This document shows, one piece after another, positions 51,561 to 60,383 of a stretch of 64,000 bases of DNA. The first letter of the stretch is position 1, and the number at the start of each line of letters is the position of its first letter. The translations under genes and the position numbers were made by a program. This DNA is from Murimonas intestini (lineage in GTDB: Bacteria > Bacillota > Clostridia > Lachnospirales > Lachnospiraceae). The stretch covers positions 124,001 to 188,000 of the forward strand of contig QGGY01000006.1 of the NCBI GenBank assembly GCA_003148945.1, written 5' to 3'. Under the pieces are notes generated by a model, which made no database searches, was not told the DNA's origin, and saw only the letters and a program-made list of their open reading frames with translations.

Positions 51561-52733
51561 CTACCTCTTTATCCCTGTTATAAATGCCGCGCCTTCAATA
51601 CTGCATACCAAATGTACATCCTCAAACCCTGCATTTCTGAGCAGCTCCATCTCATGCCCTGCGGTAAGGGGTATATCAAAATGTACGAATACGTTATCAG
51701 GTATCTGCTCTTTCTTCCGCTTAGAATCACATACCTCCATAAGAAGTTCTTCCTCTTCTTCGCAGCAGGCGATATAGTCAGCTTCTATATAGATTCCTCC
51801 CTGCCTCAAGGATCTATATATCTTTTTAAACAGCTCTTCCTTTTTCTCCGGTTTAAAATGGTGCAGGGATTCAAATGACACAGCCGCATCATAGATATCT
51901 GAACCCAGGTCATATTGAAAGTAATCTGCGCATATGGTATGTACATCTTTATGTTTCTGCTGCAGCAAGCCCAGCATATCTTCTGACATATCGATTCCTG
52001 TGATCTTTCCTTTATTTCCGGCTTTTCTTATCTCATCGATCTCCAGCCCTGTCCCGCAGCCCAGATCCAGTATGTTTCTGCAGCTTCCCGGAACGATCTG
52101 GCCCATGTACTCATATGCTTTCTTCCAGACTGCCATGTGTTCTTCATATTCCCCCAGCCTTGCCTTGAAGAAATCAGACATTTCCTCCAGCTTCACATCT
52201 TGAGTATCACTCAGCCAATTCTTCAATTCCTTCATATATGAATCTATATTGCTTCTGATTATTACTTCTGTAATTCCGGACAGTGCCGGCTTTACCATGA
52301 CAAAATTAGTAAGCATGGTCCCCTTTCTCTCCACCTGCTGCTCCCTCACCATACGATATCCCCTTTTTTCAAAGAAGGGTCTTGCCGTGATTGATGCATG
52401 CGCAGTGATATCATTATCAGGATACCTGCTCTCCAGCATGCTGCAGAGGGCAGAAGCTACACCTCTCCCCTGATAATCTCTGTGCACGTACAGCCTGTCC
52501 AGATATCCTGTATCATCCACATCCCCGAATCCGGCTATCTTTCCGTCAATGAGGGCCGTCAGCGTATAATGCCGTCTGAATGACTCATCCCATGCATCTA
52601 TATCCGGCTTTCCATCCGCCCACGCCTCCAGCTGCTGCTGTGTATAATGCCGTGCATTCACAGAATGCACTGTGTTATAAAACAGCTCTGCAAACACTTT
52701 GCAGTCCTCCGGCTGATATTCCCTTATTTCCAA
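51561..52733 (-). CDS. GNAT acetyltransferase fused to SAM methyltransferase
   Basis: A 390-residue two-domain protein. Residues about 1-150 are a GNAT domain: REYQPEDC start, acetyl-CoA binding RDYQGRGVASALC (about residues 88-100), and FFEKRGY (about 124-130). Residues about 160-390 are a class I methyltransferase: NILDLGCGTGLEID (about 219-232), GIDMSED, SFESLHHF and a strand GGIYIEADY. No stop or frameshift separates the two, and a helical linker joins them. Either part may act on the same small molecule or protein amine. The gene lies between a second methyltransferase and a second acetyltransferase in one direction. Confidence 0.85.
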   Translation of the reverse strand: MEIREYQPEDCKVFAELFYNTVHSVNARHYTQQQLEAWADGKPDIDAWDESFRRHYTLTALIDGKIAGFGDVDDTGYLDRLYVHRDYQGRGVASALCSMLESRYPDNDITAHASITARPFFEKRGYRMVREQQVERKGTMLTNFVMVKPALSGITEVIIRSNIDSYMKELKNWLSDTQDVKLEEMSDFFKARLGEYEEHMAVWKKAYEYMGQIVPGSCRNILDLGCGTGLEIDEIRKAGNKGKITGIDMSEDMLGLLQQKHKDVHTICADYFQYDLGSDIYDAAVSFESLHHFKPEKKEELFKKIYRSLRQGGIYIEADYIACCEEEEELLMEVCDSKRKKEQIPDNVFVHFDIPLTAGHEMELLRNAGFEDVHLVCSIEGAAFITGIKR

Positions 52734-52762
52734 TTTGTATCCCTCCTGCTCCTTTTACCCCA

Positions 52763-53335
52763 TTATACGAGTTCCCTGTCATCCTCCCAGTCTGTTCTCA
52801 ATACAGCATAGAAACTGCAGTCTGCAATCCCCTGATTATTCACATCCGCCTGGCGCATTGTCCCTTCATACTGCATCCTGCAGTGCTTCATTACCTTTCC
52901 AGAATTAGGATTCCTCGGGTCATGCCTGCTCTCGATGCGGTTAAAATCTCCCTGGCTGAACATATAATCTATCACAGCCTGCAAAGCCCGGGACATTACC
53001 CCCTGGTTCCACCACCTGCGGCCGATGCAGTAGCCGATATGTGCCATCCTTGTATCATCATCCAGCCTGACTGCGCCGATACTTCCGATGGGTTCATCCC
53101 CATTTTCTTTTAGAATGACAGCCCACTGGTATTGCTCCATATTGTCATATCCTGCTATCCAGCTTTTTATTATGTTTCCCGATGTCTCTGCACTGTCATG
53201 AACAGGCCAGGTCAAAAATTTTACTACCTCCGGGTCTGAAGCCCAGTTCTTATACATTGCCTCTGCGTCATCTTCTCTGAACCTGCGCAGTACAATACTT
53301 TCTGTTTCAATCCTCTGCGTTCCTATATGCTTCAT
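52763..53335 (-). CDS. GNAT family N-acetyltransferase, RimJ/RimL type
   Basis: A 190-residue enzyme: ETESIVLRRFREDD start, SIGAVRLDDDTRMAHIGYCI beta-strands, RRWWNQGVMSRALQAVIDY (acetyl-CoA pyrophosphate loop variant, about residues 115-133) and DPRNPNSGKVMKHC. This subgroup acetylates ribosomal protein termini or small molecules. Its 3' end is 30 bases before the fusion gene; its start overlaps the phosphoesterase stop by four bases. Confidence 0.88.
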   Translation of the reverse strand: MKHIGTQRIETESIVLRRFREDDAEAMYKNWASDPEVVKFLTWPVHDSAETSGNIIKSWIAGYDNMEQYQWAVILKENGDEPIGSIGAVRLDDDTRMAHIGYCIGRRWWNQGVMSRALQAVIDYMFSQGDFNRIESRHDPRNPNSGKVMKHCRMQYEGTMRQADVNNQGIADCSFYAVLRTDWEDDRELV

Positions 53336-54198
53336 CGTCCACCCTCCTTATTCTCTCCCATAGCCTTCTCCCAGAATATTTCCGGGATATCCGGCCAGCT
53401 GCATTGCCCTGTCTCTGTCCTGCAGAGCTCCATTGCCCTGTTTAATACCTCCCCGTGTGAGATATTTCCTTTGCGCAGCATATTCTCAGTTATGCGGCAC
53501 CAGGAAGGCGCCATCTTATCAAGACCTGATTCATACAGCTCTCTTATAACCTTCTCCACATCATATTCCAGGCTGCAGAATTCTTCCGACCAGCCCTCAG
53601 CTGTGTCATGGAGTATAAGAAACTGTGATTTTCCTCTGCTGGACAAAGGGACCCCCACTGACCCCGGATTGAGCACAAGCTTGCCGCCATATTCGATTCT
53701 GTCCTGTATATGCGTATGTCCGCACAAAATAACGGAAGTATCAGCCATGTCCATTATCTCATATGTCCTTTGGCTGTCAGGCAGCAGCTTTTCATTCACT
53801 TTATTGGGTGAGCCATGGCAGATAGTAATATCCAGCTTTCCCTTAACTGTGACCCTCCCTGCGTGCTGAAGCGCTTCAAAAAAACTTAAATCCCTGCCAG
53901 TCAGATGCCTGTATGTATACAGCAGGGAGCCTGTTGTTGAATCTCCCTCTTTCCAGCCCTTTTCCCCCGCCAAACGGTAATTCAGCCAATAATCTTCTTT
54001 ATTCCCCCTGACAAAATAACATTCATACTGCTTATCCATATCATACAGTATCTGCATTGTTTTTTCCGGGTATGCCAGTTCCCCGGCGTAATCTCCCAGG
54101 AAAATAAAAGTCCTGATATTCTGTCTTAAAAGAAAGCTGAGGCATGACTGCAATGCAATATAATTTCCATGAATATCTGATAAAACCCCAATGTCCAT
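53332..54198 (-). CDS. Metallophosphoesterase family protein
   Basis: A 288-residue calcineurin-like phosphoesterase from ATG 54198 (MDIGVLSDIHGN) with AGGAGG upstream. Motifs: SDIHGNYIAL (metal ligands Asp and His), FLGDYAG, VRGNKED, CGHTHIQ and NPGSVGVPL. A C-terminal extension of about 90 residues (200-288) has no clear family match. Such enzymes cleave phosphodiesters or dephosphorylate proteins. It overlaps the GNAT gene by four bases and follows the RluA gene after 36 bases. Confidence 0.87.
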   Translation of the reverse strand: MDIGVLSDIHGNYIALQSCLSFLLRQNIRTFIFLGDYAGELAYPEKTMQILYDMDKQYECYFVRGNKEDYWLNYRLAGEKGWKEGDSTTGSLLYTYRHLTGRDLSFFEALQHAGRVTVKGKLDITICHGSPNKVNEKLLPDSQRTYEIMDMADTSVILCGHTHIQDRIEYGGKLVLNPGSVGVPLSSRGKSQFLILHDTAEGWSEEFCSLEYDVEKVIRELYESGLDKMAPSWCRITENMLRKGNISHGEVLNRAMELCRTETGQCSWPDIPEIFWEKAMGENKEGGR

Positions 54199-54234
54199 CT
54201 GTTTTCCTCCTGATACAGCGAATAACTGCAATAC

Positions 54235-55203
54235 TTATATTGTCCTGCAAAGGAAAGAATCTACGCAGCGCTTCATATCCTCAGGGAAGGGGGCGTTAAA
54301 ACACAATCTTTCTTTTGTAAAAGGCTGGATGAGCGTCACCCCTGATGCATGAAGGGCTGCTCTTCTTATTAAACCTGCAGCGCCTCCCCCCGCACTTTTC
54401 CGCTGCAGACTGTCTGTCCCGTATAAAGTGTCTCCCAGCAGAGGGTGCCCCATATATGCCATATGTACCCTGATCTGGTGTGTCCTTCCCGTATGAAGCT
54501 CAAGCCTTACAAGAGAAGCCGCTGCCCTCATATGTTCTTTCTCAATTCTGTATTCTTCTAATATCTCGTATTCTGTCCATGCATCCTTCCCAAAGGGTGA
54601 TACTTCCATTTTCATCAGCTCCCCCGGAATCCTCCTGACGGGCTGTCTGATCTCCCCGGATTTCTTTTCCGGACAGCCGGATGCCAGGGCCAGATATTCT
54701 TTTTTATAGATTCCTTCCGCCTTCTGCCTCTCCAGCCGGGAGGCCGCGGCCTGGTTTTTTGCAAAGACCATGATTCCTGACGTCTCCCTGTCCAGACGCC
54801 CCACAGGGCGTATCATAACATGGCTGCCTTTGTTTTCAAAATAACTGACCAGCATATTAGCCAGAGAATCCCCATAATGTCCGGGAGACGGATGTACAAC
54901 AAGACCTGCCGGCTTGTCCGCCACCAGCAGGTCCTGATCTTCATACAGTATATCCGGCGGCACATCCAAGGGTACCAGATGTGCGGAGGAGGTGGATTCC
55001 TCCTCCAAAAGCACCTGCAGTCTGTCATTTTCATGCACTCTGCAGTTCACCCTCTGCCTGACACCATTGACACAGATGCCGCCGCTCCGGAATTTAGCCT
55101 GGCTTACCTGTTTTCTTGTAAGCCCCAGCCTTTCTGTGAGCATCTTTTCAATTGTCCGCCCCTCATCTTCATGTGAAACCTCTATCTCAACCCGTCGTTC
55201 CAT
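54235..55203 (-). CDS. RluA family pseudouridine synthase
   Basis: A 322-residue enzyme from ATG 55203, with AAGG seven bases upstream. An S4 RNA-binding domain (residues about 12-66) is followed by the catalytic domain with Asp138 in GRLDRETSG and LHTGRTHQIRVHMAYMGHP (the RluA C-terminal motif). It isomerises uridine in rRNA or tRNA; the exact site is not predictable. It is the first gene of a run continuing to the phosphoesterase and GNAT genes. Confidence 0.92.
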   Translation of the reverse strand: MERRVEIEVSHEDEGRTIEKMLTERLGLTRKQVSQAKFRSGGICVNGVRQRVNCRVHENDRLQVLLEEESTSSAHLVPLDVPPDILYEDQDLLVADKPAGLVVHPSPGHYGDSLANMLVSYFENKGSHVMIRPVGRLDRETSGIMVFAKNQAAASRLERQKAEGIYKKEYLALASGCPEKKSGEIRQPVRRIPGELMKMEVSPFGKDAWTEYEILEEYRIEKEHMRAAASLVRLELHTGRTHQIRVHMAYMGHPLLGDTLYGTDSLQRKSAGGGAAGLIRRAALHASGVTLIQPFTKERLCFNAPFPEDMKRCVDSFLCRTI

Positions 55204-55268
55204 ACACACACCTTATTTTAATACACATATTAGGGCCATATGCCCTGCAGGCATCCGTTCCAATCTCA

Positions 55269-57092
55269 CTATGCCAGTATCCTCTGAGCAGACTCCTCCA
55301 TGAACTGCTTGCTGTACAGGTCATGATAATATCCCTTCTTCTTCAGCAGCTCCTTGTGTGTTCCCTGCTCAATGATCCGGCCGTCCTTCACCACCAGTAT
55401 CACATCTGCCTGGCGTATGGTGGACAGCCTGTGGGCTATAAGGAAGGACGTCCTTCCCTCCAGCAGCTGCAGGGTAGCATTCTGGATCAGCTGCTCTGTC
55501 TGGGTATCAATAGATGAGGTCGCCTCATCCAGAACGAATATCCTGGGATCTGCCAGCACTGCTCTGGCAAAGGATATGAGCTGCTTTTCACCTGTGGACA
55601 GCATGTCGCCGCCCTCGCCTACATCACTTTGGTATCCCTTTTCCAGCTTCTCTACTACCTGGTCTGCAGATACCGCTTTTGCTGCCGCAATAATCTGCTC
55701 ATCTGTAGCTTCCAGGTTTCCATAGCGTATATTGTCCATGACCGTACCTGAAAAGAGATGGGGGTTCTGCAGCACATAGCCGATATTGCTGTGCAGCCAC
55801 AGCTGGCTCCGCTCCCTGTAGTCTCTTCCGTCGATGAGGATCTGCCCCCCGGTGGGCTCGAAGAACCTGCAGGCCAGATTTACAAGAGTACTCTTGCCGG
55901 CGCCTGTCTCACCTACGATAGCGACTGTAGTTCCTGCCGGTATCTTCAGGTTGAAGTGGCTGAGCACCTCTTCATTTCCGTCCGGATAATGGAAGGATAC
56001 ATCCTTAAATTCAATGTCTCCTTTTAATTCCTCCCAGTTCTCTTTCTTCGGCTCAAAGGAATCTCCGTATTTTTCGATTACCTCCGGCGTATCCGTGATC
56101 TTTGGCTCTTCTTCCAAAAGGCCCGCCACACGTTCTATATTTGCCTGCACAGAGATCACCTCTGCCAGGTTCCTGGCCAGCTGCTGGATAGGCTCAAAAA
56201 TCCCTACCGCATAAGAAGAGAAAGCGGACAATGTACCAATCATGAGCAGATTATCAAGCACCATGTTGCCGCCCTTTGCCAGCACTACGGCTGTAGCCAG
56301 TGAGCTGAAGAAAAGTACAAGGGGAAGATAGATGGCTGAAAGCCTTGCGGCGCGAACGCCTGCCACACGCATTTCCTGCGTAAGCTCCTGAAACTCTCCC
56401 GCATTCTTCTCCTCAATGACAAGAGTCTTGGAGGTCTTGGCCCCCATGATCCCCTCATTGTAGGCGCTGGTGATCCTGGAATTGATCTTTCTTACCTTCC
56501 TGTTCCAGTTCAGTATGCGGTTCTGGAAATATACAGTCAAAACAGCAATGGCCGGAACGATCAGCATAACGATCAGCGCCAGTTTCCAGTTCAGCAGCAG
56601 CATGGCAATAAATACACCGATTACATAGGATGATGCCCACAGCATATCCACCATGTTCCAGGCGACAAGACCTGCAATCTTATTCGTGTCGTTCATGACC
56701 CTGGCCAGTATGTAACCCACCGGAGTCACGTTATAGTAGGAGAAGGACAATGTCTGCAGATGCTCAAAACACGCCTTTTTCATATCCCTGCCCAGGCGCA
56801 TCTCGATCTTCATGCTTCCCCTTGTAAAGAAGATAACGCTCAATGCCTGCAGCCCAATGACAACAGCATAGGCCGCTGCAAATACGCCAAGCCCTGAGAG
56901 TGTCTTCTCTTCTATAAAATTATCAATGGCATAGCGCTGGAAAAGCGGCAGTGCGATATCCGCCAGAGCGCAGAACAAGTTCAGCGCAATAACCATAAAT
57001 AATATACCTTTAAAATTCATAATAAAAGGCAGGACCTTTTTCCATATTTTTATGTCAAAGGATTTTGTAAATTCCTGTTCCTCGTAGCGCAT
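55269..57092 (-). CDS. Multidrug ABC exporter half, BmrD-like
   Basis: A 607-residue half-transporter: six membrane helices (about residues 15-310), then an ATPase with Walker A GETGAGKST, signature LSTGEKQL (Thr in place of the first Gly), Walker B IFVLDEATSSID with the catalytic Glu, and switch His in IAHRLS. It pairs with the half-transporter ending 11 bases upstream. Together they match the heterodimeric class (BmrCD, YheIH) in which one ATP site is degenerate; this half carries the canonical Glu but a modified signature, so the composite site using both is likely uneven. Confidence 0.9.
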   Translation of the reverse strand: MRYEEQEFTKSFDIKIWKKVLPFIMNFKGILFMVIALNLFCALADIALPLFQRYAIDNFIEEKTLSGLGVFAAAYAVVIGLQALSVIFFTRGSMKIEMRLGRDMKKACFEHLQTLSFSYYNVTPVGYILARVMNDTNKIAGLVAWNMVDMLWASSYVIGVFIAMLLLNWKLALIVMLIVPAIAVLTVYFQNRILNWNRKVRKINSRITSAYNEGIMGAKTSKTLVIEEKNAGEFQELTQEMRVAGVRAARLSAIYLPLVLFFSSLATAVVLAKGGNMVLDNLLMIGTLSAFSSYAVGIFEPIQQLARNLAEVISVQANIERVAGLLEEEPKITDTPEVIEKYGDSFEPKKENWEELKGDIEFKDVSFHYPDGNEEVLSHFNLKIPAGTTVAIVGETGAGKSTLVNLACRFFEPTGGQILIDGRDYRERSQLWLHSNIGYVLQNPHLFSGTVMDNIRYGNLEATDEQIIAAAKAVSADQVVEKLEKGYQSDVGEGGDMLSTGEKQLISFARAVLADPRIFVLDEATSSIDTQTEQLIQNATLQLLEGRTSFLIAHRLSTIRQADVILVVKDGRIIEQGTHKELLKKKGYYHDLYSKQFMEESAQRILA

Positions 57093-57103
57093 AAGCTCCT
57101 CCT

Positions 57104-58972
57104 TTATTTCACAGCTGCCTTATTGCAGTATTTGCAGCTTTCAGGCAGTTCTTCAGAAAACAGCTCTTTTCTGTCTTCACTGTTCATCTGAATGTCATAG
57201 ATGCACTTATAGATGCCATCCTGATTAATAAGTTCCTGATGTGTGCCCATCTGTGCCACTTTCCCGTCATCCAGCACAAGAATGCAGTCTGCCTGCATAA
57301 GTGTTGTGATCCTGTGGGAGATCAGTATCACTGTGGCTTTGCCCATCTCTTCCTGCAGGGCCTCCCTGATCTTTGCATCTGTCTCAGCGTCCACTGCGGA
57401 GAGTGAATCATCAAATACCATGATCGGGGCCTTCTGCATAAGCATTCTGGCTATAGCCACCCTCTGCTTCTGCCCTCCTGATAAGGTAACGCCTCTCTCA
57501 CCTACTATAGTCTCATATCCGTGGTGGAAATTCTGGATAGAATCATCCACGCATGCGATCCTGGCTGCTTCCCTTATCTCCTCATGTCTTACCTCTTCTC
57601 TGGTGATCGCTATATTGTCCGCAATCCCTCTTGAGAAAAGGAACGGCTCCTGCAGCACCATCCCGATGTTCCTGCGCAGGTGCTCCCTGCTCATATCTGC
57701 AATATCCACTCCGCCTATGGTGATCCTGCCGCATTCAGCAGGCAGGTCATACAGCCTGTTCAGCAGGTGGACAAGCGTGGATTTTCCGCTTCCTGTTCCT
57801 CCCAGTATCGCAAAGGTCTTCCCCGCAGGGATAGTAAAGTTTACATCCTTGAGCACCGGATAGCCTGTGCCGTATGAAAAATTAATATGTTCAAATTTAA
57901 TGTCCCTGTCTATGGGCGGCGTAAGTGCGTCAGCCGGGTCCTGCTCCTCCTCGGAGTCAAGTATATATGCGACCCTGTCGATGGATACTCCCGCCTTACT
58001 CATTTCAGACAGGATACGTCCAAGCCCTCTCACAGGCCAGATCAAAGTTGAATTGTAGGATACGAATGCCAGGAATTCTCCCAGGGAGATATCTCCGTTT
58101 ACTGAGGACATGACACCTACACAGATAACTGTCAGTATCTGAAGCCCAGTAATCAAATCCCCAATACCCCAGTAGGCGCTCATAAGCCTCCCCAGCCTGA
58201 TCCACAGGTTTGCAAACTTCTCATTCTTCTCGTCAAATCTCTGGATCTCAAATTTCTCACGCCCGAAGGCCCTGACAACACGCACTCCTGTCAGATTCTC
58301 CTGGACTGTGCTGGAGAGCTCTCCCTCAGCCTCATCGGCTGAAAGGAACCTCTTTGCTATCCTGGAATAGAAGAAGCCCGAGTACCCGATGATCACCGGG
58401 ATGAAGGCCAATGCCACCAATGTGATCTTTACATTCATGGAAAACATGATCCCCATGTACAGGGCAATTAAAAATACCAGTCTGAACACTTCTACCATCT
58501 GGTTACACACAAAGTTCCTTATCACTTCCACGTCAGAAGTACATCTCTGGATGATCTCACCTGTCTGATGCTTCACATGCCAGGAGAAAGGCAGCTTCTG
58601 GATATGTGCATAGAGCTGGTCCCTGATGCCTTTTACAAACCCCTCTGAGCCTTTTGCCATCTCCATCTTGCTCACGTAATTACAGAGGCCGGATATAATG
58701 GCCGTCACCATAATAGCAGCGCCTGCCAGCAGAAGCACCTGCCACCCGCTGCCCCTCAGAGCCTCCAGATTCAGGGCCGTTATCAGCCAGCCCGGAAGAT
58801 TATAAGGCTCCCCGCCTATGACCGAATCCACAGATATCCTGACGATCTGAGGCGTTAATGAGTTAAACACGGTATTCAGCATAGAAAATACTAATACCAG
58901 TACAAACATGTGCAGATTTCCTTTCAGGAACCGGGTAATCACATGTAACTTCCCCGTTTTTCTCTTCTCCAT
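57104..58972 (-). CDS. Multidrug ABC exporter half, BmrC-like, degenerate Walker B
   Basis: A 622-residue half-transporter: six membrane helices (about residues 18-315) and an ATPase with Walker A GGTGSGKST, signature LSGGQKQR, and Walker B IMVFDDSLSAVD in which the catalytic Glu is Asp, the mark of the degenerate half of heterodimeric exporters. Switch His in ISHRIT. A Cys-pair tail ends the protein. It is the first gene after the leader RNA at 58973-59371, whose layout suggests antibiotic-responsive attenuation as for bmrCD. Confidence 0.9.
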   Translation of the reverse strand: MEKRKTGKLHVITRFLKGNLHMFVLVLVFSMLNTVFNSLTPQIVRISVDSVIGGEPYNLPGWLITALNLEALRGSGWQVLLLAGAAIMVTAIISGLCNYVSKMEMAKGSEGFVKGIRDQLYAHIQKLPFSWHVKHQTGEIIQRCTSDVEVIRNFVCNQMVEVFRLVFLIALYMGIMFSMNVKITLVALAFIPVIIGYSGFFYSRIAKRFLSADEAEGELSSTVQENLTGVRVVRAFGREKFEIQRFDEKNEKFANLWIRLGRLMSAYWGIGDLITGLQILTVICVGVMSSVNGDISLGEFLAFVSYNSTLIWPVRGLGRILSEMSKAGVSIDRVAYILDSEEEQDPADALTPPIDRDIKFEHINFSYGTGYPVLKDVNFTIPAGKTFAILGGTGSGKSTLVHLLNRLYDLPAECGRITIGGVDIADMSREHLRRNIGMVLQEPFLFSRGIADNIAITREEVRHEEIREAARIACVDDSIQNFHHGYETIVGERGVTLSGGQKQRVAIARMLMQKAPIMVFDDSLSAVDAETDAKIREALQEEMGKATVILISHRITTLMQADCILVLDDGKVAQMGTHQELINQDGIYKCIYDIQMNSEDRKELFSEELPESCKYCNKAAVK

Positions 58973-59040
58973 TAATTTTTCCCTCCCGTTTTCCTTCGTT
59001 GTGTTTTCTTATGGAGTCAGGGTTTTCCGAAGAATTCCCC

Positions 59041-59074
59041 TAATAAAAAGCGCCCCCGGTTAACCCAGGAGCGC
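59041..59074 (-). terminator. Intrinsic terminator in the exporter leader
   Basis: On the minus strand GCGCTCCTGG (59074-59065) pairs with CCGGGGGCGC (59059-59050) through 10 bp with two wobbles, loop five bases, followed by five U (59049-59045) and AU-rich sequence. It ends transcription about 70 bases before the exporter start unless antiterminated. Confidence 0.8.
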
Positions 59075-59182
59075 ATTAATACCCTATTTATCCTTCTATC
59101 CGCCACAGCCGCAAAGATGCCTTTTTTGCACGATATGCACTTCATCTTGGCATAATCATGCTTATTACTCTGTGGAAGCCAG

Positions 59183-59290
59183 TTAAACAGGCAGGCAAAA
59201 TGTCCGCTGAATTTCCAGTTTCTTAAACGCTATTCTGTTAGATAATAATCCTGCCGCGGATGCCGCGTATAATTTACTAGTGTTTTTCAT
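59183..59290 (-). CDS. Short leader peptide of 35 residues
   Basis: The frame starts at ATG 59290 with AAAGGAGG eight bases upstream, the strongest ribosome site in the region, and ends at TAA 59183. It begins MKNTSKLYAASAAGLLSN and ends QRTFCLPV. It has a basic N-terminus and no membrane helix or lipobox. Neither half is recognised. Its position inside the terminator-bearing leader of a BmrCD-like exporter suggests a regulatory peptide like BmrB rather than a functional protein. An in-frame relation to a longer gene is not seen. Confidence 0.6.
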   Translation of the reverse strand: MKNTSKLYAASAAGLLSNRIAFKKLEIQRTFCLPV

Positions 59291-59342
59291 CTTGCCTGCC
59301 TCCTTTCTTTAAAATTAATAGTTAATGTTAAATCGTTTAATC

Positions 59343-59371
59343 AGTATATCCCACCCCTACTGGAAAGTCAA
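59343..59371 (-). promoter_or_regulatory. Promoter of the exporter leader
   Basis: TTGACT (59371-59366) and TATACT (59348-59343) with a 17-base spacer on the minus strand. AT-rich imperfect palindromes (TTAAA-CGA-TTTAA and similar) lie just downstream of the -10. Confidence 0.7.
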
Positions 59372-59439
59372 GTACTATAGCTGATGGCATTTTCCACAAA
59401 TTTTCCAGTATTTTTTGTATAATGTAACGGGATTCCTGC

Positions 59440-60360
59440 TTATGGAAGGATATTCCCTGCTGCCATATAGATCCTGTACCACTCTTCCCTTGTCAGGCGG
59501 ATATCTGCTGCCTGCGCTATTTCCTCCAGCCTTCCGGCATTCATAGTGCCTGAGACTATCTGGATCCCCGCAGGGTGGCGCAGTATCCATGCCGCCGCTA
59601 TTGTAGTTGCGCTGACCCCATAGTTTTCTGCTGTCTCATCTATCACCTTGTTGAGTTTTGGATATTTCTCACTTCCAAAAAAGACACCGTCAAAATAACC
59701 ATACTGGAACGGCGACCACGCCTGTATAGTGATATCATTCAAACGGCAGAAATCCAGAACACTTCCATCCCTGTCTGCAGCCGCGTCATCCTCCATATTC
59801 ACATGAATGCCCTGGGTTATCATACCTGCATGGCATATCCCAAACTGCAGCTGATCTACAGCCACAGGCTGTTTTACATATTTCTGTAGCAGCTGTATCT
59901 GCATGGGCTTCTGGTTGGATACGCCAAAGTGCCTCACCTTGCCTGACTGCTCCAGGCTGTCAAAGGCTTCAGCCACTTCCTCCGGCTCCATCAGCGCATC
60001 AGGGCGGTGGAGAACAAGAACGTCCAGATATTCTGTATCAAGTCTCTTCAGGATCCCGTCCACGGATTCCAGGATATATTTTTTAGAAAAATCAAATGCT
60101 ACTCCCGGACGTATACCGCACTTTGACTGCAGGATCATCTTCTCCCTTTTCCGGCTGTCCATATGTACAGCTTTAGCAAACAGCTCCTCACATGCCCCTT
60201 TTCCATAGATATCGGCATGGTCAAAGAAATTCAGCCCAAGCTCCATTGCGCCATTTATAAATCTCTCAGCCTCCCTCTCCTCCAGCCCATTTAACCTCAT
60301 GCATCCCACGGCAATTACAGGTACCTGGGCTTTAGTCCTTCCAAGATTCATAGTTCTCAT
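59440..60360 (-). CDS. Aldo/keto reductase family oxidoreductase
   Basis: A 306-residue NADPH-type barrel enzyme. Catalytic tetrad positions are visible: Asp in FFDHADIYGKG with Tyr beside it, Lys in LQSKCGI, His in VLHRPDAL. The motif FGVSNQKP and the C-terminal VSGTMNAGRLEEI are standard for the family (YdhF-like branch). It ends a run with GH65 and MBL-fold genes, starting 24 bases after the latter, so it may act on a sugar aldehyde or ketone. The promoter of the exporter leader lies just beyond its stop. Confidence 0.9.
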   Translation of the reverse strand: MRTMNLGRTKAQVPVIAVGCMRLNGLEEREAERFINGAMELGLNFFDHADIYGKGACEELFAKAVHMDSRKREKMILQSKCGIRPGVAFDFSKKYILESVDGILKRLDTEYLDVLVLHRPDALMEPEEVAEAFDSLEQSGKVRHFGVSNQKPMQIQLLQKYVKQPVAVDQLQFGICHAGMITQGIHVNMEDDAAADRDGSVLDFCRLNDITIQAWSPFQYGYFDGVFFGSEKYPKLNKVIDETAENYGVSATTIAAAWILRHPAGIQIVSGTMNAGRLEEIAQAADIRLTREEWYRIYMAAGNILP

Positions 60361-60383
60361 TTTAATTCTCCTTCTCTTTTATA

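Larger units (their letters stand above)
58973..59371 (-). promoter_or_regulatory. Leader region with promoter, peptide frame and terminator ahead of the ABC exporter
   Basis: The leader starts at a sigma-A promoter (TTGACT 59371-59366, 17-base spacer, TATACT 59348-59343; start site near 59336). It encodes a 35-residue peptide (59290-59183) and has an intrinsic terminator (59074-59041) about 70 bases before the exporter start. A perfect 10-bp inverted repeat links 59292-59301 (between the ribosome site and start codon of the peptide) with 59189-59198 (its last codons). Translation or stalling would decide the pairing. This is the arrangement of ribosome-mediated attenuation known for bmrBCD in B. 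subtilis. Confidence 0.6.

Noticed and set aside
59017-59145. A 42-codon frame on the minus strand in the exporter leader, starting MKCISCKKGIF with a CxxC.
   Set aside because: It has no ribosome site and runs straight through the intrinsic terminator hairpin, so it is more likely non-coding leader sequence. A frameshifted extension of the 35-residue peptide is possible but unsupported.
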